A stretch of DNA of 53,718 nucleotides from an uncultured Collinsella sp. (GCA_902489965.1 CABUCA010000004.1:1-53718); one strand, 5' to 3'; counted from the first letter of the stretch, positions 32,932 through 43,100 are shown. The notes: generated by a model from the sequence alone, not told the origin. Numbers and translations are program-made.

Positions 32932-33552
32932 ATGTATCCGTACTACGAATGTGACAACTATCCCATGAGCATTACAGATGATGACGGCCCGTTTCTGATC
33001 ATGGAGGCGAGGCTGTCTGGCGACGACGAGCTCAATGATGATTTTAGGAAAGGCGCCAGTTATAGATGCTCGTGTGCGACTGTTTCTGCGGCGATTGATC
33101 TTTGCAGGTCGATGACGGACGGCGATGCCGATCCTTGGTATGAAAGTTGGGAGAAGGCGGTTGAGCGTTATCCGCTCGAGAAATGCGAGGATGCGACAAC
33201 GCTGTATTGGATCGAGCCGACCGATCCGCACAAGGCGCTGTGCGCCCTCCAACCCCATTGCGATCTTGAGCCATACGTGGCTGAGGCAATTGGCGCAGTT
33301 GACACGTATCTACTGGAGTGCGCGGACTATCCCTTTACGGTCGATCATTTAGATCTAAAGGACGTTGACGTCCTGCTCAGCGCTGCTTGGGGATTGGCTC
33401 GAGTCCTCGAAGAAACTTGGGGCACTTGCGACCCTGATGATGTTTTGGAAAAGATCGAGGATGCTACGTACAGTGCGTATATAACGGTTAAGGACCTGAT
33501 CGCGGGCGAAGAGGCGGCCAAAGCCAGCGCAAAGTCCGATGACAATCTTTAG
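32932..33552 (+). CDS. Acidic protein of unknown function
   Basis: The 206-residue soluble protein starts MYPYYECDNYPMSITDDDGP and is strongly acidic. Features seen: FLIMEARLSGDDELND, a region with TLYWIEPTDPHKALCAL and a helical C-terminus (LLSAAWGLARVLEETWG, SAYITVKDLIAGEEAAKAS). No catalytic motif is recognised. TTGGAGACAAA stands before ATG 32932. It is the second of the small genes between the divergent promoter and the helicase, and probably co-transcribed with them. Confidence 0.65.
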   Translation: MYPYYECDNYPMSITDDDGPFLIMEARLSGDDELNDDFRKGASYRCSCATVSAAIDLCRSMTDGDADPWYESWEKAVERYPLEKCEDATTLYWIEPTDPHKALCALQPHCDLEPYVAEAIGAVDTYLLECADYPFTVDHLDLKDVDVLLSAAWGLARVLEETWGTCDPDDVLEKIEDATYSAYITVKDLIAGEEAAKASAKSDDNL

Positions 33553-33560
33553 CCACCGCA

Positions 33561-33737
33561 CTGAACGGCGCGACCGATCGGAAGGCTGCCGGGAAAAGCT
33601 TTAGCAAGCGCCCCGACCAGGTTCAGGAGTCTGCCGCCGATGCATCCCTGATGCGTGTCGCCCTTGCAGTGATCGATGCCAAAGAGCGCGAGGCGTTGGA
33701 GTGCGATCTTAAGAAACTGCTCGCTTCGTGCGAGTAG
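33561..33737 (+). other. Coding-like frame without a clear start
   Basis: A frame that opens after 33542 and closes at 33737 reads as a plausible peptide ending RVALAVIDAKEREALECDL-KKLLASCE. There is no ATG or GTG with a ribosome site before ATG 33651; CTG 33561 is the first near-start. It overlaps no other gene. It may be a small ORF, or the true C-terminus of the preceding gene if a base has been lost there. Confidence 0.3.
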
Positions 33738-33870
33738 TCGCTGACTGCTCCTCTTTCCTTTCTTTCTTCTCTCAAGCGGCATGGACGCCGCCGCCTTGAC
33801 CGCCCAGCGCGAGTTTTGTCCGCACGGGATGGTATCAAACACGTGTAACAACTAAATCGGAGGTTTGACC

Positions 33871-36729
33871 ATGGCTATGTGGGATCTCAACTGCCAATCG
33901 AATCCGTCGTCTGCGGACGACAAGGAGCTCGCTCCCTATCTTGCACGTCAAAAGGCGATGCGCGAGTTTTTTGAGCGTGCGCTGTTTGCCCCCAAGGATC
34001 AGGGCAACAATGGCCTGTACTTTTTGGGCGCCACGACGGGCTCGGGTAAAAACTATACGGCCGAGCAGGTCACAGCCGACCTCATCGCCGGTGGCTGGGA
34101 CGATTCGGGCTGTTTTAACAAGTGCCCGGGCCGTCGTTACCTGGTGTTTGTGGTGCCGGGTAAGGACAACCGCGACAACTACGTTGCGAGCGTGCGCAAA
34201 TTGCTGGTTGAACAGGGCATGGATGGCGATGCCGCGCAGCGCATGGTGTTCGATCTTCCGCGTGCGGGCGATAACATCCTGCATTGGATTGAGACTACGC
34301 GCGGTAAGGGCGCCGTGGGCGTGCGCGACATTCCGTGTCCCATCGAGGCGGACGACGAGAGCTCTCATCGCATCATTAAGCGAGCGTGGGGCAACGCGAT
34401 GGAGATCGCCGATGACCTTTTGGGCATCCTTGACACTCGAAATCGTCTGGGAGGTGTTGCAGACCGTTTGACCCCCGCCCTTCGCGACAAGCTATCGTCG
34501 GCGGATGCGAGCTTGCGTTGGGCTGTGAGCCACGAGCTCAAAAACATCACGCGCGGCATGGAGGTGATCCCCCAGATTTGGCCGTCTGCCCTGCTCAATG
34601 ACGAGAGCATACCGCATGTGATTGCCCTGACGCCGCAAAAGCTCATCAATAGGATCGATACAGTGACCGGTGCAGGCGTTGTGCTCTTTAACGCAATGGC
34701 TGCCGAGAAGGGCCTGTTTATCTTTGATGAAATCGACCACATGAAGGCCGACATACTGTCGACGCTGACAGACGATCCCGTGACGTTTCAACCGGACGAA
34801 GTATTGCGTATCCTCGATCGTCATTTTAACGGCGGTGTGGTGGACCCCTTGCTACTGGGGAATCGAGATCAATGGATGGCGGTCTATACGCACGCTTCCA
34901 CGTCGGGCGATCACAAAGGGTCAAACGCCGAGAGGAACAGGGTTTCGCGGGCGAGCGTAGAGGAAGATGCCGAAGAAATCGCCAAGGATGCCAAGAAAAT
35001 TCAAAAGGCACTCGCCTCTTGTATTAAGGACATGAAACTGCGTCCGCCTTTTGCGCTGTCTGACGAGGCGAAAGAAGAGCAGCTCTCCGGTCGACATCTG
35101 TTTGGCAGCGACGATATTTCGGTGGGTGACAACTCGGCGAATCCGTTGCGCTTCAAACTCAATGAGGGCGGTACTCGCAATATGATTATCACTCGCGGAG
35201 GGAGTGGGCAGCAAACCGTCAGCAAGGCGGTGCGTCGTGCACGCGGTCTGGTCAGGATGGTGGTGGGTCATCTCGCCCGTTGCGCCACGCTTATGGACAA
35301 GCTGTACTACGGCAGCATTTCGTACAAGGACGACCTTTCGCGCAAGAACATCATCGATGCCCTGGGCATTAGGAACAACCAGACCAGCGAGAAGTATTTT
35401 TGGGATTCGTTGATGCTGGCGCTGTTCTTTAAAGATCGCGAGAATGACGAGATCGATGCCGCCGACGACTCGATGTATGCGCGTGGTGTCGATTATCTAG
35501 TGATGGAAACCACCATCGAGCACATGTTTACCACGTACCTAACCAGCCACGGCATTGAGCGCATGCCCGAGGCCTACCTTGCCTCCATTGCCGCCAAAGC
35601 GCCTTGCGTGTGCATGAGCGCAACATGGAGTGCGCCGACCGTCAAAAACTTCAACCTCGATTACCTTGACGAGGTTCATGGCGTGGTTCGCAAGGACGCT
35701 TGGATTGGCGAGCTCAACCAGGAAATCGTGCGACAGACTAAGCTGTTTAACAAACAGGCTGCGAAGGAGTACGACGTCGATATTGCCTGGGTGGATGAGT
35801 CCAAGGAAATTGCCGGCATGGTCGCGCTGGCAGGCGGCGCCTTTGGCGGCATCATTGTGTCGCCCGACGAGGTGTACGAGCGCGCGATGCGGTTCTTTGA
35901 CGGGATTGGCGTGAGTGAGGGACTTGCGGTGCGCTTGCGCTTAAAGATTGCTGACAGGGTGGGCGTGAGCGACGCCAAGAGCATCGAGTTTGAGCTGAAG
36001 CGCCTGAGCAAGACGCTTGTTGCCGTGAGTACTTGGGCCCGTGGTGTGGCGCGTAACGAGCAACGGGCGGGAGCCGTTTTTACCACGCGCCACATGGGAA
36101 ACCATGGCGAATTCAATAGTCTGGCGCTGGATCTTGCGCGCGAGATTGTCGCGGAGCTGGTGATTAGAAACGTCAAGTGCCCCGAGATGTCGTACGAGAA
36201 ATCGCTTGAGGCCGCCAAGGACATGGTGCCGTGCTTTAACGCTGCGGAATGGGATGCAGGTTGGCGTGGCGCTCAAAAACGTCTTGAGCTGGGCCAGCCG
36301 ACCCTGATGTTTATCAATCTTTCGGCCGGTGGCTTTTCCAAGAATCTCAAATACAAGGTGCCGGAGAATCTGTGCGACATGGTTCATCAGGTCGATTGCG
36401 GCTTTGAAAATGCCGACCGTCGCCCCAAGATGGATCTTGATTTCTTATATATCGAGTCGCCCACAAGTCGTTTGACCTGGGGAGTGGAGATCAACTCAAA
36501 TAAGTTTGTCCAGCAGGCGCTACTTGGCGTGGTGGAGCAGGAGGAACTGGTAGCGCGCGGCGAGGTTCCGTTTACTCAAAAGCGCCGGAACGTACGGATG
36601 CTTCTATCTGGCGTTAATAAGAGCCTGCCGGTGCGCGACACCCTCTCTTATCAGGTCGAAGGCGCTCGCATTGTGGCACAGGCTGTGGGTCGCCTGATGC
36701 GCACGAGTGTAAAGATGCCTTGCGTGTAG
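33871..36729 (+). CDS. Large SF2 (DEAD/DEAH-like) helicase, ending at an in-frame TAG
   Basis: This 952-residue part holds a superfamily 2 helicase: Walker A GATTGSGKN (53-61), Walker B FDEIDH (Asp286-Glu287-Ile-Asp289), motif III-like MSATWSAP (Ser583-Ala-Thr585) and motif VI-like QAVGRLMRTS (about 936-945). Long helical insertions lie between the two RecA lobes. The reading ends at TAG 36727-36729 just after motif VI, at a point where helicases normally continue (RLMRTSVKMPC-stop-VLLDREIAN), and the same frame carries on uninterrupted for another 357 codons. GGAGG seven bases before ATG 33871 marks the start. Helicases of this kind in defence islands unwind or track along foreign DNA. It is probably the first half of one larger enzyme. 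Confidence 0.85.
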   Translation: MAMWDLNCQSNPSSADDKELAPYLARQKAMREFFERALFAPKDQGNNGLYFLGATTGSGKNYTAEQVTADLIAGGWDDSGCFNKCPGRRYLVFVVPGKDNRDNYVASVRKLLVEQGMDGDAAQRMVFDLPRAGDNILHWIETTRGKGAVGVRDIPCPIEADDESSHRIIKRAWGNAMEIADDLLGILDTRNRLGGVADRLTPALRDKLSSADASLRWAVSHELKNITRGMEVIPQIWPSALLNDESIPHVIALTPQKLINRIDTVTGAGVVLFNAMAAEKGLFIFDEIDHMKADILSTLTDDPVTFQPDEVLRILDRHFNGGVVDPLLLGNRDQWMAVYTHASTSGDHKGSNAERNRVSRASVEEDAEEIAKDAKKIQKALASCIKDMKLRPPFALSDEAKEEQLSGRHLFGSDDISVGDNSANPLRFKLNEGGTRNMIITRGGSGQQTVSKAVRRARGLVRMVVGHLARCATLMDKLYYGSISYKDDLSRKNIIDALGIRNNQTSEKYFWDSLMLALFFKDRENDEIDAADDSMYARGVDYLVMETTIEHMFTTYLTSHGIERMPEAYLASIAAKAPCVCMSATWSAPTVKNFNLDYLDEVHGVVRKDAWIGELNQEIVRQTKLFNKQAAKEYDVDIAWVDESKEIAGMVALAGGAFGGIIVSPDEVYERAMRFFDGIGVSEGLAVRLRLKIADRVGVSDAKSIEFELKRLSKTLVAVSTWARGVARNEQRAGAVFTTRHMGNHGEFNSLALDLAREIVAELVIRNVKCPEMSYEKSLEAAKDMVPCFNAAEWDAGWRGAQKRLELGQPTLMFINLSAGGFSKNLKYKVPENLCDMVHQVDCGFENADRRPKMDLDFLYIESPTSRLTWGVEINSNKFVQQALLGVVEQEELVARGEVPFTQKRRNVRMLLSGVNKSLPVRDTLSYQVEGARIVAQAVGRLMRTSVKMPCV

Positions 36730-37803
36730 GTGCTGCTCGACCGCGAGATTGCGAACGATTGCAACTTTTCGTTCTTGCATGATTTGCCGATGGGCTACGA
36801 GCTTGAGCAGGTGGTTGGTGCCTGCGCCGCTGCCAACAACCATATGACGGACAACAAGGAACACGCTGCCGTTAAGCAGCAGAACCTTGCCGCCTTTAGG
36901 AACAACCTTGCCAAGCAAAAGCACGAAAAGCTGGCGTGGAAAGTTACCTCGCTAAACGCCGGGGACGAAGATCTCACTGCTTTTGATGGCGAGCGCGACT
37001 TTTACCTGCATCATTTTTGCCTGCCGTGGGAAGATCTCGCGCAATACCCAGAGCGCCGGAGTACCGCGCTGCGCATGTCGCATGCTGCAAATGGCTATGC
37101 CTATGCAGAAGGCGGGGCATGCAAGGTGCCGCACTTTGAATTCCCTAGCTACGATGGTGAGCCCGTCGAGCAGATTGCTGCTCGTCTGGAGGATCGTTGC
37201 CACTGCAAGGAGGGCTTAAAGGGCGCGACGGTTCGCCAGGTGAGCCAGGCGGCGGCGCGCGTACCCGAGCTGCTGTCAATTCGCGAAGTGCGTGAGCGTT
37301 GGTCGAGCGACGGGGTGCCCACAACGCTGCAGCCGGCGGCGACGGCGCACATGACGCCCTATATGTTCCAGGCGGTCTACCTGGGTGAGCTGGGAGAATC
37401 TGCCGGAAGGGCAATCTTTGAGGCATATTACGACGGCCGCTATTCGCTTACGCGTGGCGATGCGGCACACGCCGAGACAGGTGGCGACTTTGAGGTGCTC
37501 GATGCTGCTGGCAACACGACCGGGGTATGGATCGATTTTAAGCACTATCGCATCGGTGCCTATATCGCTTATGTTCGCGACGGTCGCGAGGCGTCGGATG
37601 CCGAGCGCTTTAGGGCGAAGGCTCAAAAGGTTGGGGCGAAACGCCTGCTAATCGTCAACGTTTTGGCTGATGAGGCAGCGCTTGAGTGCGTGCCCAAGGC
37701 ACTCGATGCTGAGGGGACTGTGTTCTCCGTTCCTTATATGGCCGCCGACGGTGCAATCAATTTGGAGATGATGGAGGCGATCGGCCGTGCAATCGAAGCA
37801 TAA
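36730..37803 (+). CDS. Continuation of the helicase: C-terminal part with PD-(D/E)XK-like nuclease
   Basis: The same frame as the helicase resumes directly after the TAG, beginning GTGCTGCTC (VLLDREIANDCNFSF), which reads as the normal sequence after helicase motif VI. The second half contains a nuclease-like core: GGDFEVLD (Asp253, Glu255) followed by GVWIDFKHY with Asp269-Phe-Lys271, and then RLLIVNVLAD, the strand order of a PD-(D/E)XK domain. Codon use remains normal over all 357 codons, so decay is not advanced. The GTG at 36730 has no ribosome site; reinitiation at TAG-GTG, readthrough, or a recent nonsense mutation are possible. The next gene overlaps its end by 17 bases. Confidence 0.7.
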   Translation: MLLDREIANDCNFSFLHDLPMGYELEQVVGACAAANNHMTDNKEHAAVKQQNLAAFRNNLAKQKHEKLAWKVTSLNAGDEDLTAFDGERDFYLHHFCLPWEDLAQYPERRSTALRMSHAANGYAYAEGGACKVPHFEFPSYDGEPVEQIAARLEDRCHCKEGLKGATVRQVSQAAARVPELLSIREVRERWSSDGVPTTLQPAATAHMTPYMFQAVYLGELGESAGRAIFEAYYDGRYSLTRGDAAHAETGGDFEVLDAAGNTTGVWIDFKHYRIGAYIAYVRDGREASDAERFRAKAQKVGAKRLLIVNVLADEAALECVPKALDAEGTVFSVPYMAADGAINLEMMEAIGRAIEA

Positions 37804-39682
37804 CCAGCCGTGCGGTTTGGGAGACATCGCCGTATCAGAGCTCGTGTTGCAGCTCGATGCCGCTGCTGCCGAGGAGCGCTACTCGGTCTTTTGGTGCAAC
37901 GTCGGCGATGCGGGCAAGCATGCCGTGGCGAACTTTATGGCCGATGTGTGCCAGACGGGCAAGGTCGTCGCGCTCACGCAGCTTGCAGACAACCGCGTCT
38001 TTCTGATGGTCAAAGCGGGCGTGCAGACGGGCGACCTTAATGCCTCGCTTTATCAGGAGCAGATAGTTCCGATTAAAACTAATTGGAACGAGTTGGACGA
38101 TTACGTTGCGCTCCGCTTGCTGTTCAACTCCTGCTCTCAGTTTGAGGGGATTGAGGACGAAGTTCCCAATGACACCGGGCACCTGTATGTCATTAGCGCC
38201 AAGGGTGCCCGCCGCGATGCTGTCGAAAGCGACGGAAGGGGACCTGCCAAGATCGAAACGGTTGAAATCGTTATCGATGAGGATTGCACCTTTGATCTTA
38301 AGATTCGGACGTTTACCAAGCGCCGTGTGCTTATTGGCAGGGCACAAGGTGACGAGAAAGAGCTCGAAAAGATTAAGAGCCAAGTGGGCTACAGGCTATC
38401 GCCCGTGGCGACGATGGTGCTTGCCCACGAACAAAAAGACGAGTACATCCTGCGCCGAGCCAAGGGCGACAAGCCGTCCAAGCGCCGTGATCTGACGTTC
38501 TCGGCCCAGGCGGACAAGGTCGCCTATACCAAGAAGGGCATTTTGTATCGAGAGCTGCAGATTCTCGAACGCCGTTACAGCGACTTCGCCCGGGTGACGC
38601 TCATGGAATACCCGCGTAAGAGTTTCTACGAGGTGCTCAAGGGTGATGAGTACGCGCGCGTGGTTGCGGAGCGCATGGCGGGGCAGCGAATCGTGGTGTC
38701 GTTTGCGCGCAATGGGCTTGCCGAAGTGGCGCGCCAGCTGGCCGATCGACTTAACGATTCCTCGTGGGGCGTTCGCGCAACGTATGGCGGAAGGGCCGTG
38801 GATTCGCGGGCGCTGAACCTTGTCGTTGTGCCCAATGAGGTTGCTGAGGACGACGGCTATGCCTTACATGCTGGCGTGGTGGAACAGCACGTGACACCGG
38901 ATGTGTGCGAGCCACTGTTTAAGGTGGCGCCAAAGCAAAAGGATCGCAATGCGCAAGAGGCGATCCTGGGCGCCATGCTCAAAGAACTGCTGGTAAAGCA
39001 GGATGTTGTCGACGAGCGGGTGACGGCGTTTGATCTTGATGCTTTGGATATTGAGTCGGTGACGGTGTGTGGCTTGGTCGATGTGCCGCATAAAACAAAG
39101 GACAAGATTGAGCTGGATTCGCGTATCGCTACGTTGGCGATTGGCGCGGATGGGGGCATGCGCTATGCCTCACATTCGGCAGAGGATGGTCCCGAGGACG
39201 AGATGGAGCTCGATCTGCTGACCGCGGACGGCAAACTCGATAAGGGCGCCTATGTCTTTGACGTGCATGCGAACGGGCAGTCTATGCTTGCGCGCGTGCG
39301 GGATACGGGACTGACGACGTTTTCCAATAACTTTATGGCCCTGGTGGGTGAGCATCAGCTCACAGGCAAAGCAGGGCGTAAGAAAGAGATTTTCGAGAGC
39401 TACAACTCGCCTTATTACGGCATTGGAACGTTCGAGCGTGCGGGCAAGACTTGCTATTTTGTGGGCGTCAACAACGGCACCCAGGAGGATATGGCGACTG
39501 CGATTCACGTGCGTTCGATTGAGGTACTCGACGGCGATGATTTGTCTGAGTTGTTGGTTCAGCTGGCCAACATAGGCCTTTCGCGCTATAAGGCTCCGTC
39601 CGTGTGGCCGATTCCGGTCAAGTATCTCAACGAGTGCGCTGCGCGTGAGGGCGCGGTAGAGGATGGCGGTGGCGACAAGTGA
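37787..39682 (+). CDS. 631-residue partner of the helicase-nuclease, unknown fold
   Basis: A soluble protein with no family that I can name. The N-terminal part (1-about 160) includes RYSVFWCNVGDAGKHAV and ADNRVFLMVKAGVQ. The middle (about 240-330) is helical and basic (KRRDLTFSAQADKVAYTKKG, LYRELQILERRYSDF). The C-terminal half has alternating strands and helices (RALNLVVVPNEVAED, VVEQHVTPDV, AILGAMLKELLVKQDVV) and ends QLANIGLSRYKAPS-WPIPVKYL. This terminal pattern loosely recalls PIWI/RNase H-type C-termini, but I cannot see a catalytic tetrad, so this is only a suggestion. GTG 37787 overlaps the end of the nuclease frame by 17 bases, so the two are translationally coupled and very likely work together. 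Confidence 0.7.
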   Translation: MQSKHNQPCGLGDIAVSELVLQLDAAAAEERYSVFWCNVGDAGKHAVANFMADVCQTGKVVALTQLADNRVFLMVKAGVQTGDLNASLYQEQIVPIKTNWNELDDYVALRLLFNSCSQFEGIEDEVPNDTGHLYVISAKGARRDAVESDGRGPAKIETVEIVIDEDCTFDLKIRTFTKRRVLIGRAQGDEKELEKIKSQVGYRLSPVATMVLAHEQKDEYILRRAKGDKPSKRRDLTFSAQADKVAYTKKGILYRELQILERRYSDFARVTLMEYPRKSFYEVLKGDEYARVVAERMAGQRIVVSFARNGLAEVARQLADRLNDSSWGVRATYGGRAVDSRALNLVVVPNEVAEDDGYALHAGVVEQHVTPDVCEPLFKVAPKQKDRNAQEAILGAMLKELLVKQDVVDERVTAFDLDALDIESVTVCGLVDVPHKTKDKIELDSRIATLAIGADGGMRYASHSAEDGPEDEMELDLLTADGKLDKGAYVFDVHANGQSMLARVRDTGLTTFSNNFMALVGEHQLTGKAGRKKEIFESYNSPYYGIGTFERAGKTCYFVGVNNGTQEDMATAIHVRSIEVLDGDDLSELLVQLANIGLSRYKAPSVWPIPVKYLNECAAREGAVEDGGGDK

Positions 39683-39726
39683 TGGTGTTGCGCAATTATC
39701 GCTCCTAGAACTTTTTGAAATTACGC

Positions 39727-39755
39727 TTGCATTGTAAAAGGGGAGAACATATACT
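39727..39755 (+). promoter_or_regulatory. Strong sigma70-type promoter
   Basis: TTGCAT (39727-39732) and TATACT (39750-39755) are exactly 17 bases apart, about 45 bases after the preceding stop and 80 bases before the small gene at 39836. It is one of the best promoter matches in the window. Confidence 0.7.
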
Positions 39756-39835
39756 GCAGCCATAGCACATCAGATGGGGTCTCAAAAAGAGACCAAGCAA
39801 ACGAGTTTTCAGTTTATGTTGAGAGGTACTTGAGC

Positions 39836-40030
39836 ATGACCAGCAGAATTTTCCCCCTTTACAACGACAATACCGACCATATCGATCTCAATACCATCTA
39901 CGGTTGCAGTATTGGTTCTAAGGCCGAGAACTACATGTTCGCTCAAGATGATCTAGAGCTTAGCTCCGAAGATTATGAGTACCTGAATGATATTGAGCGC
40001 GAGCGGGAGTATGAGCTCGGCATCCGCTGA
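39836..40030 (+). CDS. Small acidic protein, 64 aa
   Basis: The product begins MTSRIFPLYNDNTDHIDL and ends with a Glu/Tyr/Arg-rich helix (LSSEDYEYLNDIEREREYEL). It is soluble, very acidic and of unknown function. GAGAGG is nine bases before ATG 39836, and a strong promoter lies upstream. It stands between the helicase cluster and the surface protein, with 119 bases before the latter's start, so it may be the first gene of that transcript or a monocistronic gene. Confidence 0.55.
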   Translation: MTSRIFPLYNDNTDHIDLNTIYGCSIGSKAENYMFAQDDLELSSEDYEYLNDIEREREYELGIR

Positions 40031-40149
40031 TGGATGTGGGCTTGTCTCCAACTCCTCCGATTTAATTACCCCGTTATCACCTCTTTTTAGCGGGGCATAT
40101 TGGATCGATTATGTGTCAAACATCAGCTCATCGTGGGAAGGAATCGGCA

Positions 40150-43100
40150 ATGAGCAAGAACGTGAACAAGAACATCAATGGCGGCGCTGCGGGTAAGGCG
40201 AAGGCCGCCGGGCGTATGGCGACAGTTGCTGCGGCAACGATCGCCATGACGGGCGGGTCGCTGCTGTCTCCGCTGACTGCGGTGGCGCAGGGTGCGAACG
40301 GTGCCGACGCTACTGCGAAGCCGGCTGCGGTGCTGTCTCCGTTGACGAGCGCGGCTGCTGCTAGCGCTGGCGCGGGCACGGTGTCAGCGGTGCAGAAGGT
40401 CGCCAACCTGCAGGCTGCGGTCGATGCGGCTCGCGCTAAGGCCGCTGCTGCCAAGGCCGATTTGGATGCGGCCGCCGCTCCTTACGACGCCGCCGCTGCC
40501 AACCAGCAGCAGGCTCAGAGCGCCTACGATGCGGCCCGTGGCACAAGCGACGCTGCCGCTTCTGCAGCTTCGGCCGAGCTGGAGCAGCAGATGGGTGCCG
40601 CGCAGGACAAGGCCGATGCGGACGTGAAGGCGCTCGAGGACGCTCAAGCTGCACTCGATGCCGCAAAGAGGGATCTGACGGACAAGGGTGAAGCCCTGAC
40701 CGCTGCCCAGAAGACCGCCGACGATGCCCAGGCTGCGCTCAAGTCCGCGCAGGCCGCTGCTGCCGATGCCACGCCCGAGGCTGTTGCCGCGGCTCAGGCC
40801 GCTGCCGAGCAGGCCGCGAGCGAGCTGGAGCAGGCAAAGCAGCAGGCCGCCGACGCGCAGGTCAGGCTTTCGAATGCCCAGGCTGGCGTTGATGCCGCCG
40901 CGGCCAAACAGCAGGACGCGCAAGGCAAGCTTTCGGCAGCTCAGCAGGCAAAGGATGCGGCCGATAAGGATGTGAATGCCGCTCAGGCGAGCTATGACGC
41001 CGCCAAGGCCGATCTCGACCGTGCCGAGCAGGGTGCCGCGGGCCCGGAGTACGAGGCTGCCAAGGCCAAGGTGGACGCCGCCGCTGCCGCGCTGGACGCC
41101 GCCAAGTCGGTCCAGGCGCAGCGCGAGGGCGAACTCGCTGCTGCCTCGCAGGAAGTGACCACTGCCGAGGGTGAGGTGCAGGCTGCTCAGCAGGCGCTCG
41201 CCGTCCAGCAGCAGGCTGCGGCTGACGCGCAGTCCAAGTTGGACGCTGCCACGGCTGCTGCGACCGCGGCAGACGCCGCCGTCGATCAGGCTAAGGCCGA
41301 GCATGCCAATGCGCTTGCGGCGCTGGCCGACGCTCAGGCCAAGCTCTCGGCCGCTAAGGACGAGAAGAACGCTGCCGACAAGGCGCTCGACCAGGCAAAG
41401 GCTCAAAAGCAGCAGGCCGATCAGGCTGTAGCTCAAGCGCAGGCCAAGCTCGACGCCGCTCAGGCTACGGCGAACGCCTCGGCGGAAAACTACCGCCAGG
41501 GCGCCATTGCGTTCTTTAAGAGCGTGGGTGCCGACGATGCGGCGGACCTGATTCTCAACTGCAAATATGCCAGCCTCACCAAGGTGGGCGAGGAGGTTGA
41601 CGCGACGAGTCTGACCAACATGAAGCAAGCGATTGTGTGGCTCAAGGCGTGCAACAAGTATCGTGCGAGCGTTGGCCTGGGTGAGCTCAAGGTGACGTAT
41701 GCCATGATGGCGACCGCGATTGCCGATGCGAATTTCTCCGATACCAAGACTGCGCACGCCATGCAGTTCAACGTGGGCGAAAACGTGGCGTGGAACTACG
41801 GAAGCGACCCGTTCATCCAGTGGGTCGATCAGGAGAAGGCCGTCTTTGACCGCGCTGCGGCTACGCTGGGAGCGACGGGCCTTACGGGAAAGGCTGCTTT
41901 TGATTTCTACGAGCAGCATGGCGACGAAATCGATCGCTACGTGGCTGCGCATGGCGGGAGCGTGCATACAGTCGGTCACTACATGAATGTGATCGATCCC
42001 GATTACACCGTAACGGGTATGGGGGTTTGCACGCGCGGGACGATGAACCGTTGGCTTACGCAGGCGCAGACGTTCTCTATGTCTGGAGGATGGTACACGA
42101 ATGCCGCCAATCCGATGACGGTTGCCGAATACGAGGCTGCGCTTAATGCGTGGTGTGACTCGTTGGCAAATCCTGGGCAGGGCGTGGACGCGGCTCGTCA
42201 GGAGCTTTCTGCCGCTCAGGGCGCGGCTGCGCAGGCTGGCGGCAAGGTGAGCGCCGCGTCGCAGGCCGCCGCTGCAAGGCAGGCTCAAGTCGATGCTGCT
42301 GCCGCCGATGTTGACGCTGCTGCCGCTGGGGCCTCGGATGCCCAGGCTGCCGTGGGGGAGAAGCAGGCCGCGGCTGAGGCCGCTGCGCGTGCCGTGGCTG
42401 ATGCCCGCGCCGACGTGGACGCTGCCAGCGCTGCGGTTACCGCGGCGCAGAGTGTCGTGACTGCCAAGTCTGATGAACTCGATGTCGCCAAGGGCAAGGC
42501 TGCCGCTGCCCGGCGTGCGCTGGATGCCGCTCGCGCCGGCGTTGGCGACAAGGAGAGCGCGCTTGCTGCCGCCCAGGACGAGCTGGCTGCGTACTCTGCC
42601 GACGTTGCCGCTGCTCAGCGTGCATTTGATGCGGCCTCGGCGGTGCTCGAGGGGGCGCGTGCCGTTCAGGCTGACGCGCAGGCTGCAGTGAATGCCGCGC
42701 AGGGTGCGGCAGGCCAGGCAGATGCCGACGTCGCTGCTGCCCAGGCCGAGCTTGTTGCCGCCCAGGCTGCTGCGAGCGGTGCCGGCACGGCTGTGACCGC
42801 GGCTCAGGCCGCATCCGTCGCGGCTGCTGCTCGTGCGGCTCAGCTACATGATGCCGCCGCGGCGCTTGCTCAGGCGACGGAGGACAAGGCCGCTGCCGAT
42901 GCTGCTGTTGAGGCAGCGGCTTCGGCGAAGACCGATGCCGAGTCTGGCGTGACTGCGGCGGACGACGCCGTAACGGATGCGACCGCTGATCGCGATGCTT
43001 CTGCCGCCGCGGTTGCCCGCCTGCGCAGGATCAACCTTGCCGACGCCATCGCTAACGGACATGCCGACGATGCGGACGAGGCACTCAACGCCAAGATCGC

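Noticed and set aside
36727..36729. TAG as a pyrrolysine codon
   Set aside because: No pyrrolysine genes or methylamine genes nearby and the position is not an enzyme active site; other explanations are simpler.
40384..42288. Long antisense frame over the surface protein
   Set aside because: Result of repeated Ala-rich codons in the sense gene.
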